A stretch of 64,000 nucleotides of DNA from Streptomyces globosus (GCF_003325375.1 NZ_CP030862.1:5647501-5711500), one strand, 5' to 3'; positions 45,673-56,888 are shown, counted from the first letter of the stretch. Numbers and translations are program-made. The notes: generated from the sequence alone by a model not told the origin.

Positions 45673-46809
45673 TCAGCGGCCGTTGAAGGCGTCCTTCAGG
45701 CGGCTGAAGAGGCCCTGCTGGCCGGGGGCGAACTGGCCCATGGGGCGCTCCTCGCCGCGCAGCTTGGCCAGCTGCCGCAGCAGCTCCTCCTGCTGGGCGT
45801 CCAGCTTGGCGGGGGTCTGGACCTCGACGTGCACGATGAGGTCGCCGCGCCCGCCGCCGCGCAGGTGCGTCACGCCGCGGCCGTGCAGCGGGATCGACTG
45901 GCCGGACTGGGTGCCGGGCCGGATGTCGACCTCCTCCATGCCGTCCAGCGTCTCCAGCGGGCACTTGGTGCCGAGCGCCGCCGCGGTCATCGGGATGGTG
46001 ACCGTGCAGTGCAGGTCGTCGCCGCGCCGCTGGAACACCGGGTGGTTCAGCTCGTGGATCTCCACGTACAGGTCGCCGGCGGGGCCGCCGCCGGGGCCGA
46101 CCTCGCCCTCGCCCGCGAGCTGGATCCGGGTGCCGTTCTCGACGCCGGCGGGGATCTTCACCGTGAGGCTGCGGCGGGAGCGGACCCGGCCGTCGCCCGC
46201 GCACTCGGGGCACGGGGTGGGCACGACCGTGCCGAAGCCCTGGCACTGCGGGCACGGGCGCGAGGTCATGACCTGGCCCAGGAAGGACCGGGTGACCTGC
46301 GAGACCTCACCGCGGCCGCGGCACATGTCGCACGTCTGCGCCGAGGTGCCGGGAGCGGCGCCCTCACCGGAGCAGGTGGTGCAGACGACGGCCGTGTCGA
46401 CCTGGATCTCCTTGGTCGTGCCGAAGGCGGCCTCGTCCAGCTCCAGGTCCAGGCGGATCATGGCGTCCTGGCCGCGGCGGGTGCGCGAGCGCGGGCCGCG
46501 CTGCGCCGCCTGGCCGAAGAAGGCGTCCATGATGTCGGAGAAGTTGCCGAAGCCGCCCGCACCGAAGCCTCCGGCGCCGGCGCCGCCCGAGGAGGACAGC
46601 GGGTCGCCGCCGAGGTCGTAGACCTGCTTCTTCTGCGGGTCCGAGAGCACCTCGTACGCGGCGTTGATCTCCTTGAAGCGCTCCTGCGTCTTCGGGTCCG
46701 GGTTGACGTCCGGGTGGAGTTCGCGCGCCAGGCGGCGGAAGGCCTTCTTGATCTCGTCCTGCGATGCGTCGCGGCGCACGCCGAGTACGGCGTAGTAGTC
46801 CGTGGCCAC
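45673..46809 (-). CDS. dnaJ: Chaperone DnaJ
   Basis: A 378-residue DnaJ co-chaperone. The J domain (residues 4-68) has HPD in LARELHPDVNPDP. A Gly/Phe/Ser-rich linker (GGAGAGGFGAGGFGNFSD) follows, then four CxxCxGxG zinc repeats (VVCTTCSGEG, TCDMCRGRG, PCPQCQGFG, PCPECAGDG) and the C-terminal substrate-binding domain. This is the second dnaJ of actinomycetes, paired with hrcA. Its ATG follows the hrcA stop with no gap, so both are translated from one CIRCE-controlled message. Confidence 0.95.
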   Translation of the reverse strand: MATDYYAVLGVRRDASQDEIKKAFRRLARELHPDVNPDPKTQERFKEINAAYEVLSDPQKKQVYDLGGDPLSSSGGAGAGGFGAGGFGNFSDIMDAFFGQAAQRGPRSRTRRGQDAMIRLDLELDEAAFGTTKEIQVDTAVVCTTCSGEGAAPGTSAQTCDMCRGRGEVSQVTRSFLGQVMTSRPCPQCQGFGTVVPTPCPECAGDGRVRSRRSLTVKIPAGVENGTRIQLAGEGEVGPGGGPAGDLYVEIHELNHPVFQRRGDDLHCTVTIPMTAAALGTKCPLETLDGMEEVDIRPGTQSGQSIPLHGRGVTHLRGGGRGDLIVHVEVQTPAKLDAQQEELLRQLAKLRGEERPMGQFAPGQQGLFSRLKDAFNGR

Positions 46810-47826
46810 TTACGACTCCGCCAGGATCTGTCCGACGTAACGTGCCACTGCGCGTACCGCTCCCATCGTTCCGGGGTAGTCCATGCGGGTCGGTCCGACC
46901 ACGCCGAGTTTGGCGACTGTTTCGCCGCCCGAACCGTAGCCGACCGAGACGACGGACGTGGAGTTCAGTCCCTCGTAGGCATTCTCATGCCCGATTCGTA
47001 CAGCCATGCCCGATTCGTTGGCCTCGCCGAGCAGCTTGAGGAGCACGACCTGCTCCTCCAGAGCCTCCAGCACCGGCCTGATCGTCAGGGGGAAATCGTG
47101 TCCGGAGCGCGTCAGATTGGCGGTGCCGCCGATCATCAGGCGCTCCTCGGCCTCCTCGGCCAGGGTCTCCAGCAGCGTCGACAGCACGGTCGACACCGTG
47201 CCCCGGTCCTCCGGCTCGAACGCCTCGGGCAGGTCCTGCACCAGCGTCGGGACGTCCGTGAACCGGCGGCCGACGACCCGGCTGTTGAGCCGCGCCCGCA
47301 GGTCGGCCAGGGAGGTTTCGCCGAAGGGCGCCGGGCAGTCGACGAGCCGCTGCTCGACCCGCCCGGTGTCGGTGATCAGCACGAGCATCAGGCGCGCGGG
47401 AGCCAGCGAGAGCAGCTCCACGTGCCGGACGGTCGAGCGGGTCAGCGAGGGGTACTGGACGATCGCGACCTGCCGGGTCAGCTGCGCGAGCAGCCGCACG
47501 GTGCGGCCGACGACGTCGTCGAGGTCGACGGCCCCGTCGAGGAAGTTCTGGATGGCCCGGCGCTCGGGCGTCGACAGCGGCTTGACCCCTGCCAGCCGGT
47601 CCACGAACAGCCGGTATCCCTTGTCCGTGGGGATGCGGCCCGCGCTGGTGTGGGGCTGGGCGATGTAGCCCTCCTCCTCCAGCACGGCCATGTCGTTGCG
47701 CACGGTGGCGGGCGAGACGCCGAGCCTGTGCCGCTCCGTGAGCGCCTTGGAGCCGACCGGCTCCTCCGTCCCGACGTAGTCCTGGACGATGGCGCGCAGC
47801 ACCTCGAGTCTGCGTTCGCTGAGCAT
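46810..47826 (-). CDS. hrcA: Heat-inducible transcription repressor HrcA
   Basis: A 338-residue repressor that binds CIRCE elements and is kept active by the GroEL chaperonin. The winged helix is LEVLRAIVQDYVGTEEPVGSKALTERHRLGVSPATVRNDMAVLEEEGYIAQPHTSAGRIPTDKGYRLFVD. The dimerisation and GAF-like domains follow. ATG 47826 is the start. A CIRCE-like repeat lies 46-72 nt upstream, so the gene is autoregulated. Confidence 0.95.
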   Translation of the reverse strand: MLSERRLEVLRAIVQDYVGTEEPVGSKALTERHRLGVSPATVRNDMAVLEEEGYIAQPHTSAGRIPTDKGYRLFVDRLAGVKPLSTPERRAIQNFLDGAVDLDDVVGRTVRLLAQLTRQVAIVQYPSLTRSTVRHVELLSLAPARLMLVLITDTGRVEQRLVDCPAPFGETSLADLRARLNSRVVGRRFTDVPTLVQDLPEAFEPEDRGTVSTVLSTLLETLAEEAEERLMIGGTANLTRSGHDFPLTIRPVLEALEEQVVLLKLLGEANESGMAVRIGHENAYEGLNSTSVVSVGYGSGGETVAKLGVVGPTRMDYPGTMGAVRAVARYVGQILAES

Positions 47827-47871
47827 CGCGCGCACCTCCAGCTGTGATGCGGGTCGTGGTGGTCGTTCGTT

Positions 47872-47898
47872 TTGGCACTCGGGTCGTACGAGTGCCAG
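47872..47898 (-). promoter_or_regulatory. CIRCE operator upstream of hrcA
   Basis: TTGGCACTC-gggtcgtac-GAGTGCCAG: arms match 8 of 9 bp with the canonical 9-nt spacer. The consensus is TTAGCACTC-N9-GAGTGCTAA. Confidence 0.85.
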
Positions 47899-47969
47899 AG
47901 ATCCCCCGGTCAGTGTACGGCCGGGGGGTACGCGGCTAGCAAGGGCGGCCCGCCAGGTAGCGTCGCGGT

Positions 47970-48695
47970 ATGGACGTGGCTTGGGAAGAGGCGGGCTGGG
48001 AGAGACTGACCCGGCGGACCGGCCGGAAGCGCCTCCCGGTGTGGGACTGCACGGTGGGACTGGTGGTGGGAGACGATTCCGTACTGATCGTCGACCCCGG
48101 TTCGAGCCTCCGGGAGGGGGCCCTGCTGCGGGCCGAGGCGGAGCGCCTGACAGGCCGGCACGTGACCCATATCGCATTCACGCACGGCCATTTCGATCAC
48201 GTCCTGGGCGGTGCGGCCTTCGCCGGCGCCGAAGTGTACGGCGCCGTCGGCCTCGACACCGAGCTCTCCGCGGGCCGCGAGGAGCTCCGCGGCGACGCCG
48301 TGCGGCACGGCCTGGACCCGGCGGACGCCGCCGAGGCGGCCGACCTGCTGGTGGTCCCGCGCCACCTGGTGTCGGGCGAGTGGACGCTGGACCTGGGCGG
48401 CGTGCAGGCGCTGCTCGCGAACGTCTCCCCCGGGCACACCCGCCACGACCTGGCGGTGCTCGTGCCCGGCGAGCGGGAGACGGTCTTCTGCGGCGACCTG
48501 GTGGAGGAGTCCGGGGAGCCGCAGGCCGGCCCCGACGCGGTGCCGGGCCGGTGGCCCGCGGCCCTGGACCGGCTGCTCGCGCTGGGCGGCGGGGACGCCC
48601 TGTACGTGCCGGGGCACGGGGCTGTGGTCGACGCGGCGTTCGTCCGTGCGCAACGCGCCACACTGGCGGCGCGCTTCGGCGTGTCGGGCGCCTGA
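47970..48695 (+). CDS. Metallo-beta-lactamase-fold hydrolase
   Basis: A 241-residue MBL-fold protein. SVLIVDPGSS starts the fold, HIAFTHGHFDHVLGG is the metal-binding HxHxDH motif, and SPGHTRHDLAV, FCGDLVEE and YVPGHGAVV hold the remaining ligands. It resembles the general MBL hydrolase group rather than a true beta-lactamase. ATG 47970 is used. It is divergent from hrcA and followed 29 nt later by DUF3097. Confidence 0.85.
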   Translation: MDVAWEEAGWERLTRRTGRKRLPVWDCTVGLVVGDDSVLIVDPGSSLREGALLRAEAERLTGRHVTHIAFTHGHFDHVLGGAAFAGAEVYGAVGLDTELSAGREELRGDAVRHGLDPADAAEAADLLVVPRHLVSGEWTLDLGGVQALLANVSPGHTRHDLAVLVPGERETVFCGDLVEESGEPQAGPDAVPGRWPAALDRLLALGGGDALYVPGHGAVVDAAFVRAQRATLAARFGVSGA

Positions 48696-48723
48696 GCGCG
48701 CCCGCTCTCCTAGTGTCGGCCGG

Positions 48724-49530
48724 ATGCGCGAGTACTCCCCCGACCTGACCCCGCAGTGGAAGCGCCACAGGCCCGCCCCGGAGGTGCCGGCCGAGCCCGG
48801 CACCGTGGTGGAGGAGGCGGGCACCGGCTTCTGCGGGGCCGTCGTCGCCTGCGAGGCGGGCACGGTGACCCTGGAGGACCGCTTCGGCAAGCGGCGGGCG
48901 TTCCCGCTGGAGCCGCGGGGGTTCCTGCTGGAGGGCGCCCCCGTCACCCTCGTACGGCCCTCCCGGGCCCCGGCCGGCCCGCGGCGCACCGCGTCGGGCT
49001 CGCTCGCCGTCCCCGGCGCCAGGGCGCGGGTGGCACGGGCGGGCCGCATCTACGTGGAGGGCCGGCACGACGCCGAGCTCGTCGAGCGGGTCTGGGGCGA
49101 CGACCTGCGGATCGAGGGCGTCGTCGTGGAGTACCTGGAGGGCGTCGACGACCTGCCGGCCGTGGTCGCCGGGTTCGCGCCCGGCCCGGACGCGCGCCTG
49201 GGCGTGCTGGTGGACCACCTCGTCCCAGGGTCGAAGGAGTCCCGCATCGCCGCGCAGGTGTCCGGCGAGCACGTCCTGGTCGCAGGTCACCCGTACGTGG
49301 ACGTCTGGCAGGCGGTGAAGCCGTCCTCCCTGGGCATCGCGGCCTGGCCGGCGGTCCCGCCCGGCCAGGACTGGAAGACGGGCGTCTGCCGCGCCCTGGG
49401 CTGGCCGGAGAACACCGGCGCGGCCTGGCAGCACATCCTGTCCCGCGTGGGGTCCTACCGCGACCTGGAGCCGTCCCTGCTGGGCCGCGTCGAGGAACTG
49501 ATCGACTTCGTCACGGCCCCCGCCGCCTGA
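48724..49530 (+). CDS. DUF3097-family protein
   Basis: A 268-residue actinobacterial protein of unknown function. It starts YSPDLTPQWKRHRPAPEVPAEPGTVVEEAGTGFCGAVV and has GRIYVEGRHDAELVERVWGDDLRIEGVVVEYLEGVDDL, a segment with TOPRIM-like character in which Glu and paired acidic residues stand out, and ends VGSYRDLEPSLLGRVEELIDFVT. The TOPRIM-like reading is my inference. ATG 48724 is used. It converges on hemW with a terminator between. Confidence 0.78.
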   Translation: MREYSPDLTPQWKRHRPAPEVPAEPGTVVEEAGTGFCGAVVACEAGTVTLEDRFGKRRAFPLEPRGFLLEGAPVTLVRPSRAPAGPRRTASGSLAVPGARARVARAGRIYVEGRHDAELVERVWGDDLRIEGVVVEYLEGVDDLPAVVAGFAPGPDARLGVLVDHLVPGSKESRIAAQVSGEHVLVAGHPYVDVWQAVKPSSLGIAAWPAVPPGQDWKTGVCRALGWPENTGAAWQHILSRVGSYRDLEPSLLGRVEELIDFVTAPAA

Positions 49531-49539
49531 CGGTGCGCC

Positions 49540-49565
49540 GCGGCCCCGGGGCCTCGCGGGGCCGC
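49540..49565. terminator. Bidirectional terminator
   Basis: 9-bp perfect stem (GCGGCCCCG and complement), 8-nt loop, between convergent DUF3097 and hemW genes. Confidence 0.6.
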
Positions 49566-49569
49566 CCGC

Positions 49570-50802
49570 TCAGTCCACCAGGTCCCGGACCACGGCGTCG
49601 GCGAGCAGCCGCCCCCGCAGCGTGAGCACGGCCCGCCCGCCGCGGTACGGCCCGGCCTCCAGCAGCCCGTCGGCGAGCGCCCGGCGCGAGGCCGCGAGCC
49701 CCTGCTCGGCGAGCAGTTCCAGCGGCGCGCCCTCCGCCAGCCGCAGCTCCAGCAGGATCCGCTCCACGCGGCGGTCCTCCGCGGACAGCAGCTCCCGGCC
49801 CGCCCCGGGCGAGCGCCCGGCGGCGAGCGCGGCGGCGTACGCGCCGGGGTGCTTCACGTTCCACCAGCGCACCCCGCCGACGTGGCTGTGCGCCCCGGGG
49901 CCGGCGCCCCACCAGTCGGCGCCGCGCCAGTACAGCTCGTTGTGGAGGCAGCGCCCGGCCTCGGAGGCCGCCCAGTTCGACACCTCGTACCAGTGGAAGC
50001 CGGCGCCGGCGAGGACCTCGTCGGCGATCAGGTACCGGTCGGCGTGGACGTCGTCGTCGGTCATGGGGACCTCGCCGCGCCGGATCCGGCGGGCGAGCTG
50101 GGTGCCCTCCTCGACGATCAGCGCATACGCGGAGACGTGGTCGGGGCCGGCGCCGAGCGCGGCGTCGAGGGAGGCCCTCCAGTCGTCGTCGCTCTCGCCG
50201 GGGGTGCCGTAGATCAGGTCGAGGTTGACGTGCTCGAAGCCGGCCCGGCGGGCCTCGGCGACGCAGGCCTCGGGGCGTCCGGGGGTGTGGGTGCGGTCCA
50301 GCACCTGCAGGACGTGCCGCCTGGCGCTCTGCATGCCGAAGGAGATCCGGTTGAAGCCGCCCTCGCGCAGCTCGGCCAGGTAGGCGGCGTCGACGGACTC
50401 GGGGTTGGCCTCGGTGGTGACCTCGGCGTCGGGCGCGAGGCCGAACTCGTCCCGGACGGCGGCCAGCATGCGGACGAGGTGCTCGGCCGGCAGCAGGGTC
50501 GGGGTGCCGCCGCCGACGAAGACCGTGCGGACCGGCCGGGGGTCGTCGCCGAGGACCTTGCGGGCGAGGCGGACCTCGTCGGCGAGGGTGTCGGCGTAGT
50601 TCTCCCGGGAGGCGAGCACGCCTCCGCTGCCGCGCAGCTCGGTCGCGGTGTACGTGTTGAAGTCGCAGTACCCGCAGCGCGTGGCGCAGTACGGGACGTG
50701 CAGGTAGAACCCGAGCGGACGGTCCCCGGCGCCCGCCAGGGCGTGCGGCGGCAGCGCGCCGTCTTCGGGCATGGGTTCACCGTCGGGCAGTGCGGAAGGC
50801 AT
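49570..50802 (-). CDS. hemW: Heme chaperone HemW (radical SAM)
   Basis: A 410-residue radical SAM protein. LGFYLHVPYCATRCGYCDFNTYT carries the CxxxCxxC cluster site. The HemW hallmark HNELYWRGADWWGAGPGAHSH separates it from coproporphyrinogen dehydrogenase HemN, with which it is often confused. HemW delivers heme to respiratory enzymes. The start is set at ATG 50802 (MPSALPDG); the longer GTG 50820 is possible. It stands opposite DUF3097. Confidence 0.9.
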   Translation of the reverse strand: MPSALPDGEPMPEDGALPPHALAGAGDRPLGFYLHVPYCATRCGYCDFNTYTATELRGSGGVLASRENYADTLADEVRLARKVLGDDPRPVRTVFVGGGTPTLLPAEHLVRMLAAVRDEFGLAPDAEVTTEANPESVDAAYLAELREGGFNRISFGMQSARRHVLQVLDRTHTPGRPEACVAEARRAGFEHVNLDLIYGTPGESDDDWRASLDAALGAGPDHVSAYALIVEEGTQLARRIRRGEVPMTDDDVHADRYLIADEVLAGAGFHWYEVSNWAASEAGRCLHNELYWRGADWWGAGPGAHSHVGGVRWWNVKHPGAYAAALAAGRSPGAGRELLSAEDRRVERILLELRLAEGAPLELLAEQGLAASRRALADGLLEAGPYRGGRAVLTLRGRLLADAVVRDLVD

Positions 50803-50884
50803 GGGCCCATTGTCCCGCACGTCCGCCCGGGCCGGTCCGTGCGCGCGGCGGGCCGGGGGCGGGCGGGGGCGGTCCGGCGGCGGG

Positions 50885-50909
50885 CCCGGCCCCCTCCGGC
50901 GGGGCCGGG
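50885..50909 (-). terminator. Terminator after the acyl-CoA ligase gene
   Basis: 9-bp perfect stem (CCCGGCCCC and complement) with a 7-nt loop. Confidence 0.55.
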
Positions 50910-50939
50910 GGCCGGGCGGTGCGGGGGCCGCGCGGGTTC

Positions 50940-52829
<1,890 letters not shown>

Positions 52830-53000
52830 GGACGTCCTCCGGACCACGCGGCAGGGCTGCCGTCCGAGGGGGTGGGACGGCGGCTTCCAACAGGGTTTGA
52901 GACCAGGGTCTGCAACTGGCGAGTAACCAACGGGGCAGTGATCAGACTAGGGGCCCTCCGGCTGGCGCGTAAGAGCCCTTGAGCCGCCGATTCATAACGA

Positions 53001-53034
53001 AACAGGCCCCCGCCGGTGCGTGCGGGGGCCTGTT
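53001..53034 (-). terminator. Terminator of lepA
   Basis: 13-bp perfect arms (AACAGGCCCCCGC and complement) with an 8-nt loop, 24 nt past the lepA stop. Confidence 0.75.
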
Positions 53035-53057
53035 CCGGCTGTCCGTGCGGCCGGCTG

Positions 53058-54923
53058 CTACTTCTTCTTGGCGCCGGACTCGTCGCTGGAGAGGACGGCG
53101 ATGAAGGCCTCCTGCGGGACCTCCACGGAGCCGACCATCTTCATCCGCTTCTTGCCTTCCTTCTGCTTCTCCAGCAGCTTCCGCTTACGGGAGATGTCAC
53201 CGCCGTAGCACTTGGCGAGGACGTCCTTGCGGATGGCGCGGATGGTCTCGCGGGCGATGACCCGGGAGCCGATGGCGGCCTGCACCGGCACCTCGAACGC
53301 CTGCCGCGGGATCAGCTCGCGCAGCTTGGCGACCAGGCGCACGCCGTACGCGTAGGCGGCGTCCTTGTGGGTGATGGCGGAGAAGGCGTCGACCTTGTCG
53401 CCGTGCAGCAGGATGTCGACCTTGACGAGGCTGGAGGCCTGCTCGCCGGTGGGCTCGTAGTCGAGGGAGGCGTAGCCGCGGGTCTTGGACTTCAGCTGGT
53501 CGAAGAAGTCGAAGACGATCTCCGCGAGCGGCAGGGTGTAGCGGATCTCGACGCGGTCCTCGGAGAGGTAGTCCATGCCGAGGAGGGTGCCGCGGCGGTT
53601 CTGGCACAGCTCCATGATCGAGCCGATGAACTCGGTGGGCGCGAGGATGGTGGCGCGCACGACCGGCTCGTACACCTCCGAGATCTTCCCCTCGGGGAAC
53701 TCGCTCGGATTGGTGACCGTGATCTCGCTCTTGTCCTCCATGACCACGCGGTAGACCACGTTGGGCGCGGTGGCGATCAGGTCGAGGCCGAACTCGCGCT
53801 CCAGCCGCTCGCGGATCACGTCGAGGTGGAGCAGGCCGAGGAAGCCGACGCGGAAGCCGAAGCCGAGCGCAGCGGAGGTCTCCGGCTCGTACACCAGGGC
53901 GGCGTCGTTGAGCTGGAGCTTGTCCAGGGCGTCGCGCAGCTCCGGGTAGTCCGAGCCGTCGAGCGGGTACAGGCCCGAGAAGACCATCGGCTTCGGGTCC
54001 TTGTAGCCGCCGAGGGCCTCGGTGGCGCCGCCGCTCTGCTGGGTGATGGTGTCGCCGACCTTGGACTGCCGGACGTCCTTCACACCGGTGATCAGGTAGC
54101 CGACCTCGCCGACGGAGAGGCCGTCGGCCGGGAGCATCTCGGGCGAGTTGGTGCCGATCTCCAGCAGCTCGTGGGTGGCGCCGGTGGACATCATCCGGAT
54201 GCGCTCGCGCTTGCTGAGCGTGCCGTCGACGACGCGGACGTAGGTGACGACGCCGCGGTACGAGTCGTAGACGGAGTCGAAGATCATCGCGCGGGCGGGG
54301 GCGTCCTTGACGCCGACCGGAGCCGGGACGTTCTGCACGACGCGGTCGAGGAGCGCCTCGACGCCGACACCGGTCTTGGCGGACACCCGCAGCACGTCGT
54401 CGGGCTCGCAGCCGACGAGGTTCGCCAGCTCCTCGGCGAACTTCTCCGGCTGGGCGGCCGGCAGGTCGATCTTGTTGAGGACCGGGACGATCGTCAGGTC
54501 GTTCTCCATCGCCAGGTACAGGTTTGCGAGGGTCTGGGCCTCGATGCCCTGGGCGGCGTCGACCAGCAGGATCGTGCCCTCGCACGCGGCGAGGGAGCGC
54601 GACACCTCGTACGTGAAGTCGACGTGCCCGGGGGTGTCGATCATGTTGAGGATGTGCGTCCTGCCGACGCCGTCGCCCGCGGTCGGCGCCCAGGGGAGAC
54701 GGACGGCCTGGGACTTGATCGTGATGCCGCGCTCGCGCTCGATGTCCATGCGGTCGAGGTACTGGGCGCGCATCTGCCGCTGGTCGACGACACCGGTGAG
54801 CTGGAGCATCCGGTCGGCGAGCGTCGACTTGCCGTGGTCGATGTGCGCGATGATGCAGAAGTTGCGGATCAGCGCCGGGTCGGTACGGCTCGGCTCGGGC
54901 ACGTGGCTGGGGATGGCGGGCAC
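53058..54923 (-). CDS. lepA: Elongation factor 4 (LepA)
   Basis: A 621-residue translational GTPase that acts on stalled ribosomes. G1 is IAHIDHGKSTLADRM, G2 RERGITIKSQ, G3 DTPGHVDFTYEV and G4 NKIDLPAA. LepA-specific features include the YGGDISRKRKLLEKQKEGKKRMK C-terminal helix, and no EF-G domain IV. ATG 54923 is the start. It is divergent from rpsT, and a 7-bp palindrome lies between the genes. Confidence 0.96.
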   Translation of the reverse strand: MPAIPSHVPEPSRTDPALIRNFCIIAHIDHGKSTLADRMLQLTGVVDQRQMRAQYLDRMDIERERGITIKSQAVRLPWAPTAGDGVGRTHILNMIDTPGHVDFTYEVSRSLAACEGTILLVDAAQGIEAQTLANLYLAMENDLTIVPVLNKIDLPAAQPEKFAEELANLVGCEPDDVLRVSAKTGVGVEALLDRVVQNVPAPVGVKDAPARAMIFDSVYDSYRGVVTYVRVVDGTLSKRERIRMMSTGATHELLEIGTNSPEMLPADGLSVGEVGYLITGVKDVRQSKVGDTITQQSGGATEALGGYKDPKPMVFSGLYPLDGSDYPELRDALDKLQLNDAALVYEPETSAALGFGFRVGFLGLLHLDVIRERLEREFGLDLIATAPNVVYRVVMEDKSEITVTNPSEFPEGKISEVYEPVVRATILAPTEFIGSIMELCQNRRGTLLGMDYLSEDRVEIRYTLPLAEIVFDFFDQLKSKTRGYASLDYEPTGEQASSLVKVDILLHGDKVDAFSAITHKDAAYAYGVRLVAKLRELIPRQAFEVPVQAAIGSRVIARETIRAIRKDVLAKCYGGDISRKRKLLEKQKEGKKRMKMVGSVEVPQEAFIAVLSSDESGAKKK

Positions 54924-55011
54924 GCAGTGTCCTGATTCTCGGGTCGCAGTCGGAAGCCTGGCTGGGTGTCGGTCCGTTCCATGGTCCCATGGACGGGGCA
55001 GTGCGCTCGGT

Positions 55012-55041
55012 TTGGGCCACCTGTGGGCGCCCTGGTAGCCT
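55012..55041 (+). promoter_or_regulatory. Candidate rpsT promoter
   Basis: TTGGGC (55012-55017), an 18-nt spacer and TAGCCT (55036-55041) form a plausible housekeeping promoter about 80 nt before rpsT. A perfect 7-bp palindrome TCCATGG-tc-CCATGGA (54978-54993) sits just upstream. Confidence 0.4.
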
Positions 55042-55120
55042 GGGCAGCTGTGTCTTCCACGCCCTCTCAGCTGGGGGACACATCCGGAAGATCAAACTCT
55101 GAACCTGAAAAGGCTCTTTC

Positions 55121-55387
55121 GTGGCGAACATCAAGTCCCAGATCAAGCGGAACAAGACGAACGAGAAGGCGCGCCTGCGCAACAAGTCCGTCAAGTCCGA
55201 GCTCCGCACCTTCATCCGCAAGGCCAACGAGGCTGTCGCCGCCGGCGACGTCGAGAAGGCCACCGCGGCGGCGCGCGTCGCCTCCCGCAAGCTGGACAAG
55301 GCTGCTTCGAAGGGTGTCATCCACAAGAACTCGGCCGCCAACAAGAAGTCGGCGCTGGCTTCCAAGGTTGCCTCCCTCCAGGGCTGA
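55121..55387 (+). CDS. rpsT: 30S ribosomal protein S20
   Basis: An 88-residue S20, a helical protein that binds 16S rRNA. The sequence begins MANIKSQIKRNKTNEKARLRNKSVKSEL, typical of the family, and is Lys/Arg-rich and Ala-rich. It starts with GTG and lacks a strong Shine-Dalgarno; weak, non-AUG initiation and feedback control are known for rpsT in E. coli, and could apply here. It follows a divergent spacer with lepA. Confidence 0.96.
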   Translation: MANIKSQIKRNKTNEKARLRNKSVKSELRTFIRKANEAVAAGDVEKATAAARVASRKLDKAASKGVIHKNSAANKKSALASKVASLQG

Positions 55388-55525
55388 GCACTGATGTGAT
55401 CGCCGGAACGGACCCAGCGGGCCCTCTCTTCCGCTCCTGACCGGCACCTCCCCCGCCCCGGCGGGGAGACCAGCGCCGCACGCGGCCTGCGTTCGCCACG
55501 CGGGTGCGGCGCACCAGAGCAGAAA

Positions 55526-55576
55526 CCGAAGGCCCCGGCCGTCGCCCTTCCCCAGGGCGCCGGCCGGGGCCTTCGG
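55526..55576. terminator. Bidirectional terminator
   Basis: 16-bp perfect outer arms (CCGAAGGCCCCGGCCG and complement) with a further inner stem (CGCCC/GGGCG), between convergent rpsT and holA. Confidence 0.8.
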
Positions 55577-55585
55577 CGTGCCGGA

Positions 55586-56584
55586 TCAGTGGGCGGGGCG
55601 GCGGGGGCGGGCCGCGCGGGCCACGGCCACCACCGCCTTCTCCAGGGCGTACTCCGGGTCGTCGCCGCCGCCCTTGACGCCGGCGTCGGCCTCGGCGACG
55701 GCGCGCAGCGCGTCGGCGACGCCGTCCGCGGACCAGCCGCGCATCTGCTGGCGGACCCGGTCGATCTTCCACGGCGGCATGCCGAGGTCACGCGCCAGGT
55801 CGGCGGGGCGGGCCCCGCGCGGGGCGGACGCCAGCTTGCCGATTGCCCGGACGGCCTGGGCCAGCGCGCTGGTGATCAGCACGGGGGCGACGCCCGTCGC
55901 GAGGGACCAGCGCAGGGCTTCGAGGGCCTCCGCGGCCCGGCCCTCCACTGCCCGGTCGGCGACGGTGAAGCTGGAGGCCTCCGCCCGCCCCGTGTAGTAC
56001 CGGCCGACGACGGCCTCGTCGATGGTGCCCTCGACGTCCGCGCACAGCTGAGCGACGGCGCTCGCCAGCTCCCGCAGGTCGCTACCGATCGCGTCGACCA
56101 GCGTCTGGCAGGCCTCCGGCGTCGCCGACCGGCCCAGAGTGCGGAACTCGCCCCGCACGAAAGCCAGCCGGTCCGCCGCCTTGGCCATCTTCGGGCAGGC
56201 GACCTCGCGGGCGCCCGCCTTGCGGGCCGCGTCCAGCAGGCCCTTGCCCTTCACGCCGCCCGCGTGGAGGAGTACGAGCGCGATGTCCTCGATGGGCGCC
56301 CCGACGTACGCCTTGACCTCCTTGACCGTGTCCGCGGACAGGTCCTGGGCGTTGCGCACGACCAGCACCTTCCGCTCGGAGAACAGGGAGGGGCTGGTCA
56401 GCTCGGCGAGGGTGCCGGGCTGGAGCTGGTCGGGCGTCAGGTCCCGCACGTCCGTGTCCGGGTCGGCGGCGCGGGCGGCCGCCACCACCTCCCGTACGGC
56501 GCGGTCGAGCAGCAGGTCCTCCTGCCCCACCGCGAGGGTGAGCGGGGCGAGCGGATCGTCGGTGGTGTTCTTCCTGGTGGCCAT
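55586..56584 (-). CDS. holA: DNA polymerase III subunit delta
   Basis: A 332-residue clamp-loader delta subunit that opens the beta sliding clamp. It begins DDPLAPLTLAVGQEDLLLDRAVREVVAAARA and contains SLFSERKVLVVRNAQDLSADTVKEV, the family's beta strand with the clamp-contacting segment near the N-terminus. The AAA-like domain is followed by the helical C-terminus (LRAVAEADAGVKGGG). ATG 56584 is the start. It is opposite rpsT, a normal actinobacterial arrangement. Confidence 0.93.
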   Translation of the reverse strand: MATRKNTTDDPLAPLTLAVGQEDLLLDRAVREVVAAARAADPDTDVRDLTPDQLQPGTLAELTSPSLFSERKVLVVRNAQDLSADTVKEVKAYVGAPIEDIALVLLHAGGVKGKGLLDAARKAGAREVACPKMAKAADRLAFVRGEFRTLGRSATPEACQTLVDAIGSDLRELASAVAQLCADVEGTIDEAVVGRYYTGRAEASSFTVADRAVEGRAAEALEALRWSLATGVAPVLITSALAQAVRAIGKLASAPRGARPADLARDLGMPPWKIDRVRQQMRGWSADGVADALRAVAEADAGVKGGGDDPEYALEKAVVAVARAARPRRPAH

Positions 56585-56645
56585 CGCCTCCAGGATCCCA
56601 TGCCGCACCGACAGGCCCCCTCGCCCCGTGCCCGACAATGGTCGC

Positions 56646-56888
56646 GTGAACGTGCGACATGTACTGGTGCTGCCGGACCGCGACGCCGCCGAGGAGGTGG
56701 CCGAGGAGGTCGTCGAGCGGTTCGGGCCGGGCGAGGAGCCGCAGTTGGTCCGGGACGCCCTGGCCGGGGAGGACGACGCCGAGGACGCCCAGTGGCTCGT
56801 GGTCGTCGAGGACCCGGAGAGCCGGCTCGACGCCTCCGCGCTGGACGGCCTCGCCGCCGCGTACGAAGGGTGGCTGGAGGCCCCGTAG
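56646..56888 (+). CDS. Small acidic protein of unknown function
   Basis: An 80-residue protein, MNVRHVLVLPDRDAAEEVAEEVVERFGPGEEP and so on, strongly acidic. It is predicted to be mostly helical with one beta strand (QWLVVVEDPE). No family is recognised. A GTG at 56646 is the start. It is divergent from holA and converges on the yceI gene. Its presence as a real gene rests on codon bias and an uninterrupted frame. Confidence 0.6.
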   Translation: MNVRHVLVLPDRDAAEEVAEEVVERFGPGEEPQLVRDALAGEDDAEDAQWLVVVEDPESRLDASALDGLAAAYEGWLEAP

